This document shows positions 58,317-64,000 of a DNA stretch of 64,000 bases, piece by piece. The DNA comes from Adineta ricciae (Eukaryota > Rotifera > Eurotatoria > Adinetida > Adinetidae): assembly GCA_905250025.1 (NCBI GenBank), contig CAJNOJ010000380.1:1-64000 (forward strand), written 5' to 3'. Below the pieces are notes generated by a model, which saw nothing but the letters and a program-made list of their open reading frames with translations, searched no databases and had not been told where the DNA came from. Each line of letters opens with the position of its first letter. Position 1 is the first letter of the stretch. Both the position numbers and the translations under genes were made by a program.

Positions 58317-60127
58317 ATGGCGGTTGAATCGTTGGAACAAAAAGCATCAGGAATAAAAGTTTATCTAGATCATCCGTGGAATCTTGTTAAAACAGGATTT
58401 CTTGTTCTAACATGGATCACTTTGGTAAGTTTGTGTTTCCATCAACATGAAGAAATGAAAGATCTTTTTTGAAATCCAACAGGGATTTCATTTGGAAATA
58501 ATTGGCCCGACAATGCAAGCAGTGGCATCGAATATCAACGTTCTTTACAATGGAATGGGCTCGATTTTAGCTTCGAGAAGTGCGGGTTATTTCGCTGCGA
58601 ATATTCTCGGCATTGTTCTACAAAATATTGTTAAACAACATTCCTATGCGCTGTTGATACTTGCTTTCATCATTCCCGCTTTGGGTAAACGATTATTAAA
58701 TACATGCATTTATTATAATCAGTTTTTTATTCGTTTCAGTCATGTTTATCACACCGTTTGTAACATCATGGGTATTGATGTGTCTGTTATTTTTTACTCA
58801 AGGAGCTGCTCAAGGCTTCTCAGATTTAGGTGCACTTCTAATGTGCTCCTTTTTCGAGATGAAATGAGTTTTTTTTTTCTTCTTTATTTACAGGCGGAAC
58901 GAATATTTTATTAACGATCTGGGGTGTACATGCTACAGCGCCATTAAATACAGCGCATTTAGGCTATGGTATAGGTGCTGTTTTTGTGAATCTACTTGTT
59001 CGTCCATTTCTCAGCCGAGAGAAACCAACGTTTATTGTTGTGACAAACGAAACAGTGGATTCAACGGTACCGTCTGGTAATAAATCAAATATTGTGATTC
59101 CATATGTGATTACGGGAGTTCTGTGTGCTGTCATTGCTTGCGGTCATACGTTCTTTTATATTTGGGAATTGAAAAATCGACGAGAAAAGCTTATTGTTCA
59201 ATCGGTATGAATATTGGATACTCGAACTCAAATTTCTATTTATTTTTTGATTTTAGATGAATTATGATGTGGTTAGTACGAATCCAGAGAGAAGTAGTAC
59301 TTCGGTCAAAAAACAACCATCTTCTCCTTATTCGCCACGAACATGTGGACGGGGATATTTTCAATATGGATTGATTCTATCGGCTGTATTCATTGCTTAC
59401 TTCTTTTTCCTTGGTGGAAATGATCAAACATTCTCAAAATTCTTCTTTACATATCTGACATCAGAACGATTTCATATTTCGAATAGTGCTGCAAGTTGGG
59501 GTATTATCGTTTATTGGCTTTCGTATTCGGTATGTAGAGAAGTAAATTCAAGTATTGATATATATAAGACTTTTTCAACTATAGATCGGTCGATTGCTTG
59601 GAGCGATATTCTCGGTGATTTTATCGGTGAATATGTGTTTGAATATCGCTTGGTTTGCCGGTTTATCCCTTGCTATTGCTTGGCTTGTTTTCGTATGGAC
59701 AATTGGTTTAACAAGCACAAGTTTGTTCATTCTCGGTGCTGCCACTGGCTTAGTTTTAGCACCAATATTTCCTCTGTCATTCGGTACAATTAATCAACAA
59801 TTGGAAACAACGCCCGTACTTGTTGCATTACTTCTGTGTGGTTCAGCGCTCGGAGCTATCACATTCCAGAAACTAGCTGGTAATATAGATTCTACTGAAA
59901 TCGATCTAGTTCATTTTCGATTATCTCGATCTTTAGGTTTGATAATGGATCGTAATTCCAATCATTTCCCGACATTGTTGATCATTTGTATGCTGATGTC
60001 GATTATTCTTTATATTGCATCGAATGTCATTCATTTCGTTCACCGAAGAAAAACTTCATCGAACGCACGTGGCTCAGTTATCAATGGTGCTCCGTTCTTA
60101 CCTGAGCGTATCAGTCTAGAGGAATAG
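58317..60127 (+). CDS. MFS transporter 1B, NaGLT1/MFSD4-like
   Basis: Seven exons: 58317-58424, 58483-58684, 58740-58829, 58894-59204, 59257-59529, 59585-59879, 59937-60127 (489 residues). Same structure as 1A at 43734-45582; exons 1 to 6 are equal in length. Most protein differences lie in the mid-loop (KPTFIVVTNETVDSTVPSGN) and are conservative elsewhere. The codon AAA of 1A is TAG here, so the protein ends RISLEE and lacks the last 12 residues, outside the TM core. The frame is otherwise intact, so it should be functional. Confidence 0.85.
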
Positions 60128-60494
60128 GAGATGAGCGATTATTTAAGAAATCAAAATGATTAATAACATTTGTTTTTGTTTCCATTTAATAAATTTGATA
60201 AAAAGAATGATATGGGACATTTATATTGAAATGGAGTTGCTTGATCGTCCTTTTTGTTGCACAATGCTCATCGTTTGTCAATATTCTTATGGTTTACAGG
60301 TGAATGATTGTAAGGCAAAGGAATATACATGATTTGTATGTGTATCGATGACGATCGTGTTTGTCTGATCGATGCTTGCAATAGAAAAACGTACACATGG
60401 TGAAAACAGTAGACGTAGACGACACTTATTTTTCCCTTCGATTGTAATTTTGCCCGTCAGCTATATCGATAATAAACTGAAATATCTGTGATAG
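60128..60494. other. Spacer between MFS genes 1B and 2B
   Basis: Counterpart of 45583-45906, slightly longer. No gene seen. Confidence 0.5.
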
Positions 60495-62288
60495 ATGTCC
60501 ACAGAGCTTTTCCCCCCACGACAATCAAAATTCAGCACTTATTTCAGTTGTCCGTGGAAATCAATACAAACTGGATACATTATTTTGACATGGATTGTCT
60601 TGGTAAGTTTGAAAACGTTAGAGAACATCATACGATTTTCGTTGAAATAGGGTTTTCATGTCGAACTAGTTGGGCCAACAATACCAACACTAGCAGCAAA
60701 TATTAATAGTCATTATACTGAAATGGGTACTGCGACTGTAGCCAGAAATTTGGGTTATTTAATCGTGAATTGTCTTGGAATTTTTTTTCAACATACAATT
60801 GACAACCATTCATATCCTGTTTTGACATGTGGATTCATTTTACCAGCTATTGGTATTGAATGAGTGAAAAAGAAAATGCTTGTAAAGCTCGTTTGTTTTC
60901 TTTTTTAGTCATGTTCAGTGTTCCATTTGTGAAGTCAATGATACTTTTGTGTGTTCTTTTTTTCTTTCAAGGAGTATCCATGAGCTTAACAGATATAGGT
61001 CAGTAGAAATGATCTATATCTTATCCCGAAGTATAATGTCATTCACTTATTTTCCAGCTGGAACTTATCTTTTAATGACAATATGGGGTATTCATTCAGC
61101 ACCACCCTTAGGCGCTATTCGTACCGGCTATGGAATCGGTGCTCTCCTGGCAATTCTGCTTGTTCGTCCGTTTCTTATTGAGACCGGATCATCTGTAAGC
61201 CATATGAGCAATGGAAAGTTCAATATCACTGGTCCGTACTTAATCGCAGGAAGCTTATGTACTTTGATCGCTCTCGGACATCTATTCTTCGCCTCTCGAG
61301 AAGCGAAAAATAAGAGAGAAAGATTAGAATTCAAACAGGTAGTATTCAGAATATTAGAAGCACATTTGTAATAATCACTAGATGTAAATACTATTTAGAG
61401 TGACTACGGTACACTGACATCTAATGGAGGACAAGATGAAGAAGTTCCATCGCCGTATTCTCCTCGAACGTTTGGCTATGGAGATTATCGATATGGCTTA
61501 ACGCTTTGTGTCCTTTTCGTTTGTTACATGTTTTTCGTCGGTGGAAATGAACACACATTTGGATTGTTCTTTTTCACTTATTTAAAACTTGATAAACTGA
61601 AGTTATCGAACAGTGCTGCTAACTGGGGTAATATCCTGTTTTGTATAGCAAATATAGTATGTGTTCGAAATCGTTTGCGTAACACAAACGACTTCGTGAA
61701 ATATACGAACAAAGACTTGAAAACGGTTTTTTGTTTTCATACTTAGGTCGGTCGATTACTGATATGTGTTTTAGCTATATACTTTTCCACATTTACTCTA
61801 TCGAATATAGCCTGGTTTGGTACTTTATATGTTGCAGTTCTGTGGTTCCTCTGGATATGGAGTAGTGACTGGACAGTTGCTCAATTGCTTATTCTCGGCA
61901 CCTTTACTGGATTAGCAATGGCACCGCTGGTTCAATTATCATTGGCATTTATCAACGAACGATTAAAAGTGACGCCCGTACTTATCGCTTACGTTTATGC
62001 TGGTTCGGCACTAGGTGCACTAGTGTTTCACCAAACAACAGGTAAAAACTGATCCAACTTGCAAAATAATTCTTTTTAAACTGGTATCTGTTAGGCTATA
62101 TAATGGATCACGGTCCAAATTATTTCCCGACATTATTTTTTATCTCCACGTTGGCAGCAATTCTTCTCTATATTCTTTCAAATGGCGTTTACTACTTTCA
62201 TCGAAGAAAAAACATTTTCGGTGCACAATCTTCTGACACAGCAACCGCAACACTTCTACCTGAAAGTCTTGAAAGCGAAACGAAATAA
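60495..62288 (+). CDS. MFS transporter 2B, NaGLT1/MFSD4-like
   Basis: Seven exons: 60495-60602, 60651-60852, 60909-60998, 61058-61338, 61399-61656, 61747-62041, 62095-62288 (475 residues). All exon lengths equal those of 2A. Start MSTELFPPRQ; CPWKSIQTGYIILTWIVLG; FHVELVGPTIPTLAANI; ends PESLESETK. The end of exon 4, intron 4 and the start of exon 5 carry block-B variants shared with gene 3B rather than the variants of 2A. Confidence 0.85.
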
Positions 62289-62776
62289 CATGTTGTATTC
62301 GCATTTCCAAAATAAAACTGTCCAAAGACATAGCTGCGACTTGGTCGCTCTTAAGCATATTTGTAACGCCAAATGTGAATACATAGTACACTTACATCCA
62401 AAAAAGAAATCGCGTCACTCTTTTGATTACGTGAATGCCATATGTAAATATAAATTAAACTGTGAGTTTAAAATTATGGTGTTTGTGTCGAATTTAAATA
62501 ACGAAGGCCAAAAATACGTTGTACCACCGTTCATAGTGTCATACTGTCTAATGATTTTGATGATACGTTTATAATATACAGGTAAATCAGAACAGAAAAA
62601 GAGAGCCTTTTTTATTGTATACACAAACAATCATTGTATTTATATCGAATTTGCATGTGTAACAGCAAAACAAACGTGGTGCACGCACTCAGTCATATTC
62701 TTTTTCGTTTCATTCGTACGTTTTTTTTCTTGCGAACGATCTATATATCCAAACGGTATATTTGTATGTGTGCTAC
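62289..62776. other. Spacer between MFS genes 2B and 3B
   Basis: Counterpart of 47705-48184. Open frames on both strands here are not conserved between copies. No gene seen. Confidence 0.5.
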
Positions 62777-64000
62777 ATGTGCAAAGAAGCCAGTAGTCAA
62801 CGACAACTAGATTGGAGGATCTATTTCTCTGACTCATGGAAAGTAATTCAGACGGGATATCTTTTTCTCACTTGGTTAGTGATGGTAATTGTAAAAAACT
62901 TTGAGAGATTTTATAAACTTTGTTCGTATAAGTAGAATTTTCAAGTCCAGTTAATTGGTCCGACAATGCCGACAATAGCAATAAATATGAATGTTAGTTA
63001 TAGTCAAATGGGGTCCGTTGTTGCCGCAAGAAATTTCGGTTATTTGATAGCAAATCTATTCGTTATTATTCAACATGGAGCCATCAAGAAATATGCGTAC
63101 CCTATTCTGACTGTTGCATTCGTCCTTGCAACAATCGGTACGAATAAACTAAATGAAATATCGAATTGATACTGTGACATTGTGTATATTTTAGTGATGT
63201 TCAGCGTTCCATTTGTCAAAATAATGGTATTAATGACAGGTCTATTCTTCTTGCAAGGAATAACTTATGGTTTAACAGATCTATGCGCAACTCACATCTT
63301 ACTAACAATGTGGAACTTATATTTTGCAGCACCTTTTAGTGCCGCCCGTGCGGGTGTTGGAATGGGAGGTGTTTTCGTATATCTATTCATTTATCCATTT
63401 CTTACGAAACAAGCGGCGTCTCATAACGATACCAATGTTAGCGGAATCAATTCGACCTTAACTGTTGTCAGCGCAACCAAAAGTGCACAGTTTAATATCA
63501 ATATTCCGTATTTTATCACCGGAGGTTTATGTGCTTTGATCGCTCTCGGACATCTATTCTTCGCCTCTCGAGAAGCGAAAAATAAGAGAGAAAGATTAGA
63601 ATTCAAACAGGTAGTATTCAGAATATTAGAAGCACATTCGTAATAATTATTAGATGTAAATACTATTTAGAGTGACTACGGTACACTGACATCCAATGAA
63701 GGACAAGATGAAGAAGTTCCATCGCCGTATTCTCCTCGAACGTTTGGCTATGGAGATTATCGATATGGCTTAACGCTTTGTACCATTTTCATTTGTTATA
63801 TCATTGCTGTTGGTGGAAATGAACTAGGATTTCCGGCGTTCTACTTCACCTTTCTCAAATCGGATCGATTCAATGTATCAAATAGCGAAGCGAATCTAGA
63901 CAACATTCTGTTTTGGCTAACGAATGCTGTATGTACACAAAGTTTAGTGAACACGATAGAGATACTATATCTATTTGAATCTAGGCGAGTCGAATTCCTG
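62777..64000 (+). CDS. MFS transporter 3B, NaGLT1/MFSD4-like (runs off window)
   Basis: Exons 62777-62884, 62936-63137, 63195-63610, 63671-63928 and the first 16 bases of the next exon from 63985. Same structure as 3A, including the lost third intron (TDLCATHILLTMWNL). Exons 1-4 match 3A in length. The part seen covers TM1 to TM7; the last two exons lie outside the window. Confidence 0.85.

Larger units (their letters stand above)
56644..64000. repeat. Large duplicated block B
   Basis: Second copy of 42061-49411, same orientation, about 95% identical, running to the end of the window. Differences are mostly substitutions; introns and spacers vary more than exons. Confidence 0.9.

Noticed and set aside
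46543..63606. Minus-strand frames starting MNSNLSLLFFAS in each MFS gene
   Set aside because: Antisense shadows of the conserved exon 4 of the transporters.
1..64000. tRNA or rRNA genes
   Set aside because: I looked for T-loop strings such as GGTTCGA with matching stems; the hits (near 1570 and 6155) have no cloverleaf.

Overview
The window looks like nuclear DNA of a small invertebrate, most likely a bdelloid rotifer. The case rests on many 45-75 bp GT-AG introns, dense genes on both strands, metazoan proteins (intermediate filament with lamin-tail domain, astacin, EGF, D8C and NHL proteins, mitochondrial phosphate carrier), an R-S-E ADP-ribosyltransferase beside satellite DNA, and near-identical duplicated blocks. 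The taxon is an inference; no rRNA or mitochondrial marker is present. Exon joins below were made by hand from splice sites, reading frame and family motifs, and were checked for phase.

Layout. 1-2126 (minus): the 5' part of an FCP1-type CTD phosphatase and a VWA-domain gene whose frame is broken. 2127-13089: gene-poor, with three arrays of one 93-bp satellite (3581-4291, 6671-7521, 8980-11247). The last two are each followed by the same 1.4-kb flank and an ADP-ribosyltransferase gene, the first truncated at an N. 13468-20411: a type II membrane glycosyltransferase-like gene, a copper LPMO fused to a D8C domain, and a tandem pair of two-TM/zinc-ribbon genes. 22709-27000: two tiny Gly/Tyr-rich paralogues, a five-EGF secreted protein, and a chimeric stretch between two N bases holding fragments of an MFS gene and of a third zinc-ribbon gene. 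27492-34955: a secreted S9 peptidase, an 11-exon astacin with two C-terminal repeat modules, and a PAN-like secreted protein. 35104-39742: an intermediate-filament gene with a second, truncated tandem copy. 40216-49949: phosphate carrier, a U-box/Rab-like GTPase fusion and three tandem MFS (NaGLT1/MFSD4-like) transporters. 49994-56336: a ZZ-finger carboxylic-acid-reductase-like enzyme, a helicase relic, two foldback elements and an NHL-repeat protein. 56644-64000: a second copy of the U-box 5' end and the three MFS genes.

Genes at work. Much of the window codes for extracellular or membrane proteins (LPMO, astacin, S9 peptidase, EGF, PAN-like, NHL, sugar-transporter-like MFS), as expected for an aquatic filter feeder digesting polysaccharide and protein. 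The strongest oddities are the U-box-Rab fusion, the ZZ-A-T-R reductase, the LPMO-D8C fusion, the satellite with two variable dinucleotide slots, and block-specific gene conversion between MFS genes 2 and 3. Five single N bases coincide with edges of duplicated or truncated genes, so part of the tandem structure may come from assembly of diverged haplotypes.
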